A DNA stretch of 8,294 nt from Candidatus Parcubacteria bacterium (GCA_023443725.1 JAEZTF010000008.1:1-8294), one strand, 5' to 3'. Shown: positions 1 to 5,509, numbered from the stretch's first letter. Numbers and translations: made by a program. The notes: generated by a model not told the origin, from the letters alone.

Positions 1-1
1 A

Positions 2-1027
2 TCGATGACTGATAGACCAATGGGATTTAACGTGATGGAATGTGAGCGAGAAGATCAAAAGGATTTTGTGACTTCATCAATTATTAACTTAATGTATAAA
101 CTTTACGATCCATATAAAACTGGTATCGTTGGTCCACGTTTTGAACATGCTATTAGAAATATTATGTTGACGGTAATGTCGGAACCTGGAGCAACTTTTA
201 TTGAAATTGTTCGCTGTTTAACTGACCAATCTTATGTTCAACAAATGTTGCCAAAAGTAAAAGACCCGATGGTTAGGCGTTATTGGACTGATCAAATTGC
301 CCAAACGTCAGATTTTCATAAATCTGAAGTGTTGGATTATATCGTGTCAAAATTCGGTCGATTTATCACTAATACCATGATGAGAAACATTATTGGTCAA
401 AGTACATCATCATTTAACTTTAGAAAAGCCATGGATGAAGGAAAAATTTTGATAATTAATTTGGCTAAAGGAACTATTGGAGAAGAAAATTCAGCTTTCT
501 TGGGTTTAGTGTTAATTCCAAAGATTTTAATTGCCGCTATGAGTCGACAAGATATGCCAGAAGCTGATAGACGAGATTTTTATCTATATGTGGACGAATT
601 CCAAAATTTTGCCACACAAGATTTTGCAGTAATTTTGTCTGAAGCGAGAAAATATCATTTGAATTTAACTGTAGCCAATCAATTTATTTCTCAAATGGAT
701 GATGAGGTTAAAAACGCTGTCTTTGGAAACGTTGGTACAATTGCCAGCTTTAGATTGGGTATTTCTGATGCCGGCTTTTTAGTCCGACAATTTCAGCCAG
801 AATTTAATGAAAAGGATTTGTTGAATTTGGGAACTGGAGAAATTTATATGAAAACAATGGTTAATGGAGTACCAAGAGATCCATTCTCAATAAAAGTAGC
901 AGCAGTCGAAAAGAAAAAGCCGGGTAATCCAAAGATGGCTGAAGCAATCAAGAAATTATCGGCATTGAAATATGGAAGACCACGAGCGTTGGTAGAAGCA
1001 GAAATCGCCCAGAGAGCAAAGTTATAA
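2..1027 (+). CDS. VirB4/TraG-like conjugation or type IV secretion ATPase, C-terminal part (5' end outside window)
   Basis: This is the C-terminal half of a P-loop ATPase of the VirD4/TraG/VirB4 superfamily, the motors that drive DNA or protein through type IV secretion systems or power pilus-like machines. The frame is already open at base 2 with no stop before the ATG at base 5, so that ATG is probably internal and the Walker A half lies upstream. Counting from that ATG, residues 147-155 form the strand GKILIINLA. Residues 192-203 hold a Walker B-type strand ending in the acidic pair DE (YVDEFQNFA). Residues 224-230 (ANQFISQ) match the TraG/TraD sensor-type motif in which the ATPase core ends. 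The tail after about residue 300 is Lys-rich and probably disordered. It ends just before a block of palindromic repeats. The superfamily call is firm, but the exact partner system cannot be told without the upstream genes. Confidence 0.8.
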   Translation, partial: SMTDRPMGFNVMECEREDQKDFVTSSIINLMYKLYDPYKTGIVGPRFEHAIRNIMLTVMSEPGATFIEIVRCLTDQSYVQQMLPKVKDPMVRRYWTDQIAQTSDFHKSEVLDYIVSKFGRFITNTMMRNIIGQSTSSFNFRKAMDEGKILIINLAKGTIGEENSAFLGLVLIPKILIAAMSRQDMPEADRRDFYLYVDEFQNFATQDFAVILSEARKYHLNLTVANQFISQMDDEVKNAVFGNVGTIASFRLGISDAGFLVRQFQPEFNEKDLLNLGTGEIYMKTMVNGVPRDPFSIKVAAVEKKKPGNPKMAEAIKKLSALKYGRPRALVEAEIAQRAKL

Positions 1028-1035
1028 AGCAAAAT

Positions 1036-1083
1036 CCCCTTCGGCTACGCCGCTTTCCCCTTTGACGAAAGGGGAACTTAAAA
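1036..1083. repeat. Palindromic intergenic repeat, copy 1 (two hairpins)
   Basis: Directly after the ATPase stop codon, a pyrimidine-rich block beginning CCCCTTC holds two perfect hairpins. The first is CGGC-TAC-GCCG at 1042-1052. The second has a 9-bp stem, TTCCCCTTT/AAAGGGGAA, with loop GACG at 1055-1076. There is no T-run after either stem, so it is a poor intrinsic terminator. It looks like a REP-type interspersed element and shares the CCCTTC module with three other places in the window. Confidence 0.6.
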
Positions 1084-1101
1084 TTCAATCTTCCCCTTTT
1101 A

Positions 1102-1127
1102 TTCCCCTTCTTTGACAAGACGGGGAA
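1102..1127. repeat. Palindromic intergenic repeat, copy 2
   Basis: An interrupted hairpin: TTCCCC pairs with GGGGAA, and TCTT pairs with AAGA around a TGAC loop, with one T/C mismatch between the two stem parts. Its core, CCCTTCTTTGACAAGACGGG (1105-1124), recurs base for base at 3259-3278 between tRNA genes, so it is a true repeat and not a gene-specific terminator. Confidence 0.6.
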
Positions 1128-1142
1128 AATAATTTGTATAAT
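1112..1142 (+). promoter_or_regulatory. Promoter for the small membrane protein, -35 inside a repeat
   Basis: TTGACA (1112-1117) and TATAAT (1137-1142) both match the sigma-70 consensus exactly, but the spacer is 19 nt, longer than the usual 17. Transcription would begin near 1149. That is downstream of the GTG at 1148 and supports the ATG at 1178 as the start of the next gene. The -35 box is part of the loop and stem of palindromic repeat copy 2. Confidence 0.5.
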
Positions 1143-1177
1143 TAGTTGTGGAAATAAATGTAATTGATACTGAAAAA

Positions 1178-1576
1178 ATGACTAATAAAAAAAGAGGTTT
1201 TAGATTATCATTTCCAATGATTTTGTTATTAATAGCAATACTGCTTTATGTAATTCTTTTGATTACTACAAGACTTCCACAAGATAAACCTGAATACTAC
1301 CCGATAAAATGTCCACTCGAATTTAATATTGCTGGAATCGAAATTGGATGTAATACCCCTCTATATCAAGTAGCACTATTGGCTGTTTTAGGATTAATTG
1401 TTTATGGACCATTCTATCTTATTTTTTTAAGAATATTTCCAGTCGAAACTATTACAATAGAATGGATGATACCTGTTATTTTTAGTTTTTCGGTGTATTT
1501 TTTGATTGATTATCTAATAAAAACTATCTCGAAGAAAAGAAAGAAATACTCCGATAAATCGGAGTCGTTTAAATAA
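1178..1576 (+). CDS. Small integral membrane protein, function unknown
   Basis: I do not recognise this family. From the ATG at 1178 it is 132 residues with three predicted membrane helices, at about 14-31, 62-86 and 96-115. A short loop after the first helix carries two cysteines (about residues 45 and 58) that could form a disulfide if the loop faces outward. The tail is rich in Lys/Arg (SKKRKKY), which suggests a cytoplasmic C-terminus. An upstream in-frame GTG at 1148 would add ten residues, but it lies at or before the expected transcription start, so the ATG is preferred. The last codons (residues YSDKSES) are encoded by a 7-bp palindrome at 1548-1565, which may be a small palindromic insertion that extended the protein. 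The gene stands alone, with its own promoter candidate and a convergent neighbour. Confidence 0.6.
   Translation: MTNKKRGFRLSFPMILLLIAILLYVILLITTRLPQDKPEYYPIKCPLEFNIAGIEIGCNTPLYQVALLAVLGLIVYGPFYLIFLRIFPVETITIEWMIPVIFSFSVYFLIDYLIKTISKKRKKYSDKSESFK
1548..1565. repeat. Palindrome with TAAA loop at the 3' end of a gene
   Basis: A perfect 7-bp hairpin, ACTCCGA-TAAA-TCGGAGT, lies inside the last codons of the membrane-protein gene. The T-run after it is only TTT, so it is at best a weak terminator. The same stem ends (CTCCGA/TCGGAG) and the same TAAA core occur in the insertion of the tRNA-like element at 3304-3332. Confidence 0.6.
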
Positions 1577-1621
1577 GCAAATTTTGTTCATTTAATTCCA
1601 AAATTAGACCTATTTAAACGA
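1565..1621. repeat. 11-bp inverted repeat beside the recombinase gene
   Basis: TCGTTTAAATA (1565-1575) and TATTTAAACGA (1611-1621) are perfect inverted copies separated by 35 nt. They lie between the stop codons of two convergent genes, just beyond the 3' end of a tyrosine recombinase. Arms of 11 bp are the size of Xer half-sites, but the spacer is far longer than the usual 6-8 nt. It may only be an extended stem in the 3' untranslated region. Confidence 0.4.
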
Positions 1622-1649
1622 AAAAAATAACCCCAAAAATGGGGTTATT
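1621..1649 (-). terminator. Intrinsic terminator of the recombinase gene
   Basis: A 10-bp perfect stem, AATAACCCCA/TGGGGTTATT, with an AAAA loop (1626-1649). On the minus strand it is followed by a run of T (complement of the A-run at 1621-1627), which is the right arrangement for ending transcription of the minus-strand gene. On the plus strand there is no comparable T-run. Confidence 0.85.
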
Positions 1650-1668
1650 AGTTAAATTTAAATAAATT

Positions 1669-2535
1669 TTAGAGTTCGCGGAGTTTGATACCACGAGATT
1701 CTTCTTTTGTATCGATTAATTCCAAATATTTTTCAGTAGTGGAAATACGTTTGTGACCAACGACTTGAGAAACAATATCAATTGGAATTCCAGATTTAAG
1801 TTGGAAAACTATGAAAGTGTTTCGTAAATCATTGACTTTAATATCTTTAATATCGGCTTTGTTGAAGAAACGATTTAAAAGACTTCTGATGTTTCTAGCT
1901 AATAAAGTTTTACCAGTTTTGGTAACGAAAACATTTTTGGAACGGCTTGGATATCGACCGTCATCTAAATATTTTTTGAGAGCAGCTTTGGCAGAATTGT
2001 TTAATGGTACGCTTCTAGCTGAATGACTTTCATAATCTTCAATATAAAGATCATTATCTTTGACATTGTCTAATTTCAAATTTTCAATTTCTTTGATACG
2101 AAGACCAGCCTGTAACATAAGTTCGACGATAGCAGTGGCTCGAGTATCGTTGCGACAAGCATCACGAAGAGAACGATATTCAATTGGTTTTAAAATCTTA
2201 GGTAAATCATTTTCGTATTTTGGATGTTCGACACTAGCTGAAGGATCCGCTTCAATACTTCCCTCTTGTTTTAAGAAAGAAAAGAAATTCTTAATTGAAT
2301 TTAATTTTCGAGAAATAGATTTAGCGGTATATTCTTTGTCAGCTAAATATTTTTTAAAATTGTTAATATGAGAAGTTTCGATGGATTCTAAAAGAAAAAT
2401 ATTTTGCTCTTTTAGATAAGCAAAAAACTGGTTAATATCACCCTTGTAGGCTACAATAGTATTAGTTGACTTGCCCTTTTGGGTAAGTGCATTAACAAAT
2501 AAATCTAAACCGTTTTCGATAGATAAGTTAGACAT
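1669..2535 (-). CDS. Tyrosine recombinase, XerC/XerD-like, with altered catalytic residues
   Basis: A 288-residue site-specific recombinase of the usual Xer length. The N-terminal SAM-like DNA-binding domain (about 1-105) includes the typical YKGDINQFFAYL and SRKLNSIKNFF stretches. The catalytic domain follows. Catalytic Arg146 (AGLRIKEIENL), Arg238, His261 (GHKRISTTEKY) and nucleophile Tyr270 are in place. Two usual residues are not. The HxxR box reads NDLRNTF, with Asn235 in place of His. The beta-hairpin normally written GKGxKER reads YESHSAR, with Glu169 where the Lys normally stands. Enzymes of this family resolve chromosome dimers at dif or integrate mobile elements. No phage or plasmid genes are visible next to it, so a housekeeping Xer role is plausible. 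It is divergent from the FtsB-like gene, with overlapping promoters, and has a strong terminator. Confidence 0.85.
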   Translation of the reverse strand: MSNLSIENGLDLFVNALTQKGKSTNTIVAYKGDINQFFAYLKEQNIFLLESIETSHINNFKKYLADKEYTAKSISRKLNSIKNFFSFLKQEGSIEADPSASVEHPKYENDLPKILKPIEYRSLRDACRNDTRATAIVELMLQAGLRIKEIENLKLDNVKDNDLYIEDYESHSARSVPLNNSAKAALKKYLDDGRYPSRSKNVFVTKTGKTLLARNIRSLLNRFFNKADIKDIKVNDLRNTFIVFQLKSGIPIDIVSQVVGHKRISTTEKYLELIDTKEESRGIKLREL

Positions 2536-2543
2536 AATTTAAC

Positions 2544-2571
2544 TTGTTACTTGATAAGTACGGCTTATAAT
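2544..2571 (+). promoter_or_regulatory. Promoter of the FtsB-like gene
   Basis: -35 TTGTTA (2544-2549), spacer 16 nt, perfect -10 TATAAT (2566-2571). The predicted start near 2578 gives a leader of about 22 nt before the ATG at 2600. It shares its -10 bases with the minus-strand promoter, so the two probably compete for polymerase. Confidence 0.55.
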
Positions 2572-2595
2572 AACACATACTAGGATTAAAAACAA
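2567..2595 (-). promoter_or_regulatory. Promoter of the recombinase gene
   Basis: Read on the minus strand: -35 TTGTTT (2590-2595), spacer 17 nt, -10 TATTAT (2567-2572) preceded by TGT, an extended -10. The predicted start near 2560 leaves a leader of about 25 nt before the ATG. The -10 overlaps that of the opposite promoter. Confidence 0.55.
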
Positions 2596-2599
2596 GTCT

Positions 2600-2956
2600 A
2601 TGAAGAAAAACAGGTCAATCTGGTGGATAATAATACTTTTTGGATTGGCTATATCAGTTTTGTTGAATATAAAAAATCAATATTTCACCTTAAAAGAGGC
2701 AGAAAATAAAAATGATCAATTGGTTAAAAAAATTGAAGACTTAAATTCTGAAAAACAAAAATTAATTAAAAAAATTGAATATGCTACTAGTAGTGCTTTT
2801 TTGGATCAGCAAATTCGAGACAAGTTGGCAATGGGAACTGAAAACGATGTTTGGTTGGTAGTACCAACTGAGATACAAGCTGATCTAAGACCTCAAGTGA
2901 ACGAAGATAAAAAGCAAGCTAATTGGCGACAATGGCTAAACTTGTTTACACGATAA
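2600..2956 (+). CDS. FtsB/DivIC-like septum formation initiator protein
   Basis: A 118-residue bitopic protein with the architecture of FtsB/DivIC, which joins FtsL and FtsQ to activate septal cell-wall synthesis. A short basic N-terminus (MKKNR) is followed by one membrane helix (about 7-24). A Lys/Glu-rich coiled coil covers about 29-62. Then comes the family-typical segment ending in a start-of-hairpin motif (ATSSAFLDQQIRDKLAMG, then DVWLVVP). The C-terminal tail from about 92 is polar with several Trp residues. Family assignment rests on this order and on the IRDKLAMG/VWLVVP pattern and not on strong sequence identity. Codons 10-12 are three consecutive ATA codons, relevant to the tRNA-Ile(TAT) nearby. 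It starts from its own promoter. The -35 of the next RNA promoter lies in its final codons. Confidence 0.75.
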   Translation: MKKNRSIWWIIILFGLAISVLLNIKNQYFTLKEAENKNDQLVKKIEDLNSEKQKLIKKIEYATSSAFLDQQIRDKLAMGTENDVWLVVPTEIQADLRPQVNEDKKQANWRQWLNLFTR

Positions 2957-2973
2957 AACAATAGTGATAGAAT
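2945..2973 (+). promoter_or_regulatory. Promoter of the first tRNA gene
   Basis: -35 TTTACA (2945-2950) sits in the last codons of the FtsB-like gene. A 17-nt spacer leads to TAGAAT (2968-2973), preceded by TGA, giving an extended -10. Transcription would begin about 35 nt before the tRNA. Confidence 0.55.
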
Positions 2974-3014
2974 AACCCACAACCGCCTACGTTTAAAAAC
3001 TACGTCGGTCACCG

Positions 3015-3084
3015 TGCGGGGTAGTGTACGGCTGCACGTGAGGCTCATAATCTCACAGGCTAGGTTCAACTCCTAGCCCCGCAA
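3015..3084 (+). tRNA. tRNA with anticodon CAT (tRNA-Met, or Ile2 if lysidine-modified)
   Basis: The cloverleaf folds by eye. The acceptor is TGCGGGG/CCCCGCA (7 bp). The D stem is short (GTG/CAC) with GG in its loop. The anticodon stem is TGAGG/TCTCA around CTCATAA, with anticodon CAT at 3046-3048. The variable loop has 4 nt and the T arm is CTAGG-TTCAACT-CCTAG. Discriminator A is at 3084. CCA is not encoded (CAA follows). The anticodon stem lacks the three G:C pairs and the 1:72 mismatch of initiator tRNA, so it is an elongator Met or an Ile2 species. It has its own promoter and terminator. Confidence 0.85.
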
Positions 3085-3095
3085 CAAACAAAGAG

Positions 3096-3121
3096 GTCGT
3101 CATTAATTTGACGGCTTTTTT
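3096..3121 (+). terminator. Intrinsic terminator after the first tRNA
   Basis: A 7-bp stem, GTCGTCA/TGACGGC (one G-T pair), with loop TTAATT, is followed directly by six T at 3116-3121. It separates the first CAT tRNA from the next transcription unit. Confidence 0.8.
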
Positions 3122-3130
3122 GTATAATTT

Positions 3131-3139
3131 TGGTATAAT
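3131..3139 (+). promoter_or_regulatory. Extended -10 promoter of the second tRNA
   Basis: TGGTATAAT is a perfect extended -10, 14 nt before the tRNA. Another TATAAT lies at 3123-3128. The nearest -35-like TTGACG (3108-3113) is 20 nt away from the 3134 box and overlaps the preceding terminator stem, so the extended -10 probably carries the promoter. Confidence 0.5.
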
Positions 3140-3153
3140 TCGAAGTACAGCTT

Positions 3154-3228
3154 GGCAGGGTAGCTCAGTTGGTTAGAGCGCAGCATTCATAACGCTGAGG
3201 TTCGCGGGTTCGATCCCCGCCCCTGCTA
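3154..3228 (+). tRNA. tRNA with anticodon CAT (elongator tRNA-Met-like)
   Basis: The acceptor GGCAGGG/CCCTGCT has a G-T pair at its end. The D arm is GCTC/GAGC with AGTTGGTTA. The anticodon stem CAGCA/CGCTG has one A-C mismatch next to loop TTCATAA, with anticodon CAT at 3188-3190. The T arm is GCGGG-TTCGATC-CCCGC and the discriminator is A. The variable loop reads as 6 nt. No CCA is encoded. The D arm and general form resemble elongator tRNA-Met. With the other CAT tRNA nearby, one of the two may serve as Ile2, but the presence of tRNA-Ile(TAT) makes that unnecessary. Confidence 0.85.
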
Positions 3229-3241
3229 CAAGACAAATCTT

Positions 3242-3280
3242 CCCGGCCCTTTGGGCCACCCTTCTTTGACAAGACGGGTA
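3242..3280. repeat. Palindromic intergenic repeat, copy 3
   Basis: A GGCCC-TTT-GGGCC hairpin (3245-3257) is joined to the interrupted hairpin CCC-T-TCTT-TGAC-AAGA-C-GGG (3259-3278). The second hairpin is identical over 20 bases to the core of the copy at 1105-1124. It lies between the second tRNA and the tRNA-like element. There is no strong T-run, so it is a repeat more than a terminator. Confidence 0.6.
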
Positions 3281-3291
3281 AAACAAAATTA

Positions 3292-3410
3292 GGGTATGTA
3301 GCTCTCCGATGTCGGATAAATCCTCATCGGAGTAGGGATAAACCCTACAGTTGGTTAGAGCACTCCGACGTTACGTCGGAGGGGTCCATGGTTCCAAGAC
3401 CAATGGATAT
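3292..3410 (+). pseudogene. Degenerate tRNA-Ile-like element with palindromic insertions
   Basis: It starts exactly like the intact tRNA-Ile 132 nt downstream (GGGTATGTAGCTC) and resumes with the same AGTTGGTTAGAGCA and GGGGTCCATGG. The D arm is split by a 44-nt insertion (3305-3348) that folds into two hairpins. The anticodon arm is an 8-bp perfect stem, CTCCGACG/CGTCGGAG, with only a TTA loop, so no normal 7-nt anticodon loop exists. The T arm is expanded into TCCATGGT/ACCAATGGA with one bulged A, and the 3' acceptor strand CATACCC is missing. It is most simply a tandem tRNA duplicate broken by palindromic inserts. A structured RNA with another role cannot be excluded. Confidence 0.6.
3304..3348. 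repeat. Double-hairpin insertion in the D arm of the tRNA-like element
   Basis: Two adjacent perfect hairpins. CTCCGATG/CATCGGAG (3304-3311 with 3325-3332) encloses a small GGA-TAAA-TCC hairpin. GTAGGG/CCCTAC (3332-3337 with 3343-3348) has loop ATAAA. The intact tRNA downstream shows what the uninterrupted sequence looked like, so this is an insertion and not an ancestral part. Confidence 0.65.
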
Positions 3411-3423
3411 AAATAAAAAACTT

Positions 3424-3500
3424 GGGTATGTAGCTCAGTTGGTTAGAGCACCGATCTTATAAGTCGGGGGTCCATGGTCCGAATCCATGCATACCCACCA
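3424..3500 (+). tRNA. tRNA-Ile, anticodon TAT, CCA end encoded
   Basis: All arms pair: acceptor GGGTATG/CATACCC, D arm GCTC/GAGC, anticodon stem CCGAT/GTCGG (one T-G pair) around CTTATAA, T arm CATGG/CCATG. The anticodon at 3458-3460 is TAT, which reads ATA. The T loop is TCCGAAT, with C instead of the nearly invariant T at position 55. Discriminator A (3497) is followed by CCA (3498-3500), unlike the two CAT tRNAs. That CCA may be accidental, because its A begins the next start codon. A TATAAA at 3408-3413 could serve as a -10 box. ATA reading by a TAT anticodon replaces the usual lysidine-modified CAT tRNA in a minority of bacteria. Confidence 0.85.
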
Positions 3501-4078
3501 TGATTAAGTTTATATTGCATGGTGGAAATACCGGTGTTGAAAATAAAGATAACGAGGTTTTTTTTAGTGAATTTACAAAAGATTTTTCAAATACAAAACT
3601 GGTAAGTATTTTATTAGTTTATTTTTCTAGAAATGAATCAAAATGGGTGGATTTAGGAAAACAAGACATCAAAAACATTACTAGACATACAAAAAGTAAG
3701 TCCATTACTTTTGATGTGGCAAAAGAAGATATTTTTAAAGAACAAATGAGAAAAGCTGATGTGATCTATTTTCGAGGTGGTGATACTTATAAATTGTTGG
3801 AAAAATTGAAAAAAATCAAAAAGATTGAAACACTTTTTGAAGGTAAAACCATAATTGGAAGTTCGGCAGGAGCTTGTGTTTTAGGAAAATATTTTTATGA
3901 TAATGACTACGATAAAATTGATCAAGGTTTGGGTATTATAGATTTTAAGATTTTTTGTCATTATGATGAATCTTGTTTGAATTTGGCTAGGAAATTGGAT
4001 GATTACAAAGAAAAATTGGAATTAATATTATTGCCTGCTTATAAACATAAGATAGTCTATAAATCTGATAGTATTTAA
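3500..4078 (+). CDS. Peptidase E-like (S51 family, class I glutamine amidotransferase fold) protein
   Basis: A 192-residue protein of the PepE/cyanophycinase type, serine peptidases built on the class I amidotransferase fold. It begins MIKFILHGGNT, the first strand and loop typical of the family, which fixes the ATG as the start. FRGGDT (91-96) matches the conserved GGxT loop. GSSAGA (120-125) is the nucleophile elbow, with Ser122 as the likely catalytic Ser. His154 in FCHYDES is the likely catalytic His. The short length and the lack of extra domains are normal for this type. Known PepE cleaves Asp-X dipeptides, but the substrate here is inferred only by family. The start codon shares one base with the preceding tRNA's CCA end, and no ribosome binding site can exist except inside the tRNA. 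The next gene starts 3 nt after its stop, suggesting one operon. Confidence 0.75.
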   Translation: MIKFILHGGNTGVENKDNEVFFSEFTKDFSNTKLVSILLVYFSRNESKWVDLGKQDIKNITRHTKSKSITFDVAKEDIFKEQMRKADVIYFRGGDTYKLLEKLKKIKKIETLFEGKTIIGSSAGACVLGKYFYDNDYDKIDQGLGIIDFKIFCHYDESCLNLARKLDDYKEKLELILLPAYKHKIVYKSDSI

Positions 4079-4081
4079 TTG

Positions 4082-5509
4082 ATGGATAAAATTTTAAAGC
4101 TTTTAGATAAATACAAATTTGGAATTTTGATTGGTTTAGTGTTGATTGTTTTTTCATCTTGCTTATTAAACTTCTTTTCAGCAGATGATTGGTTCCATTT
4201 GAGATTGATTCAAATAAATAGTTGGCAGGAATTTTTTAATTTTTTTTCGTTTAGAAATACACCACAAAGCGCAGCATTTTATCGACCAATACCAACCCAA
4301 TTATTCTTTTTTATTTTTTATAAATTATTTGGTTTGAATTCGATATTTTATTTTGGGTTAGGATTAACTCTTTTTGGATTGATAATTTTAAACTTAATAA
4401 AACTTTTAAGAGATCTGAAATTTGATGAAAAAATAATTTGGATAGTAACTTTTATTTATGGATTTTCGGCATCAAATTTTTCTAGAATTAATTTTGTATC
4501 GGCTTATCAGGAATTATTTTTAAGTCTATTTGTTTTATTAAGTTTAAGATTTTATGTTAAGAAGAATTGGTGGTTTTTGGGTTTCTTTTTACTGGCGTTA
4601 ATGTCAAAGGAAACGGCAATAATTTTGGGCGGACTGATGTTGTTGGCTGATTGGAAACTAAAAGAAAATCCATTTAAAAAAATAAAAGAATTTGGGGTGA
4701 TATTTGTCATTTCGATATTATATTTATTTTTAAGATTTAAAATATTTAATACAGTTGGAGGAGATAGCTATATTTGGGATTTTTCGATAAAAAAGGCATT
4801 AAATACGACAATGTGGTATGGATTTTGGAGTATGGGGATACCCGAATTTATGGTGGATTATGTAGGAAGTGGTTTAAAAATTGTGCCAAAATTTTTTAGT
4901 GATTTTGGAATATGGGCAAAAATATTTTTGGGAGAAATTGGAATTTTATTTTTATCAGCATTTGGATTAATAATTTTAAAAATAAAAACAATTTGGAAAA
5001 ATCTAGAAAAAATTATCTGGGGAATTTTGTTTTTTGGTATTAGTTTATTGCCAGTAATGTTTTTGCCATGGCATAAATTTAGTCACGCATTGACTCTGCC
5101 ATTAATTGGAGTAGCGATAGTATTAGCAGAAATTTATCAATTAAATAAAAATAAATTTCTAAGATTTTTATTTTTAATGTCATTTTTGATTTTAAATTTG
5201 TCGACAATTTACAATTTAAATCAAAGGCATTATTCGGTAACTAGAGGAAAAATAAGCCAAAAAGTATTTGAATATTTTGAACAAAATTATTCTAAATATC
5301 CAGAAAACAAAAGTTTTGTGTTTGTTAACGATACAAGTCCAGAGGCAAAACAATGGGGATCTTCAAAACAAATTGCCTATGCCCTATCAAGCTCTGATTT
5401 TTTTAAAGTGTTTTATAAAAATAAAAATATAAAAGTTTATTATGAAGATTTGGACCAACAAATTCCTAGTAATGCTATAAAAATAAGTTCGAAGATGTTT
5501 CTGGAATAA
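4082..5509 (+). CDS. GT-C-type membrane glycosyltransferase-like protein
   Basis: About 475 residues with roughly nine to ten membrane helices and a soluble C-terminal tail of about 90 residues. The first extracytoplasmic loop carries an acidic pair (ADDWFHL, about 34-40), as in GT-C transferases that use lipid-phosphate sugars. It is followed by YRP (about 67-69). SKE at about 175-177 is another motif common in this fold. These proteins glycosylate cell-envelope lipids or proteins, but donor and acceptor are unknown here. The ATG at 4082 is preferred over the TTG at 4079. Either start lies within 3 nt of the preceding stop, so translation is probably coupled to the peptidase. The gene is very AT-rich with abundant TTT, ATT and ATA codons. 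It converges on trpS with 3 nt between stop codons and a shared hairpin. Confidence 0.65.
   Translation: MDKILKLLDKYKFGILIGLVLIVFSSCLLNFFSADDWFHLRLIQINSWQEFFNFFSFRNTPQSAAFYRPIPTQLFFFIFYKLFGLNSIFYFGLGLTLFGLIILNLIKLLRDLKFDEKIIWIVTFIYGFSASNFSRINFVSAYQELFLSLFVLLSLRFYVKKNWWFLGFFLLALMSKETAIILGGLMLLADWKLKENPFKKIKEFGVIFVISILYLFLRFKIFNTVGGDSYIWDFSIKKALNTTMWYGFWSMGIPEFMVDYVGSGLKIVPKFFSDFGIWAKIFLGEIGILFLSAFGLIILKIKTIWKNLEKIIWGILFFGISLLPVMFLPWHKFSHALTLPLIGVAIVLAEIYQLNKNKFLRFLFLMSFLILNLSTIYNLNQRHYSVTRGKISQKVFEYFEQNYSKYPENKSFVFVNDTSPEAKQWGSSKQIAYALSSSDFFKVFYKNKNIKVYYEDLDQQIPSNAIKISSKMFLE

Noticed and set aside
844..1032. 62-codon minus-strand ORF over the end of the ATPase gene
   Set aside because: It is antisense to a conserved coding region with no promoter or recognisable product.
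1811..2371. Two plus-strand ORFs opposite the recombinase
   Set aside because: They are antisense shadows of a gene with clear catalytic motifs and have no domain pattern of their own.
3266..3300. Promoter for the tRNA-like element from the TTGACA in repeat copy 3
   Set aside because: No acceptable -10 lies at 16-19 nt. The sequence there is TTAGGG and the tRNA-like start itself.
3292..3410. Intron-containing functional tRNA
   Set aside because: Removing the D-arm insert still leaves no 7-nt anticodon loop and no 3' acceptor strand. Known bacterial tRNA introns are group I introns in the anticodon region, and nothing of that size or structure is present.
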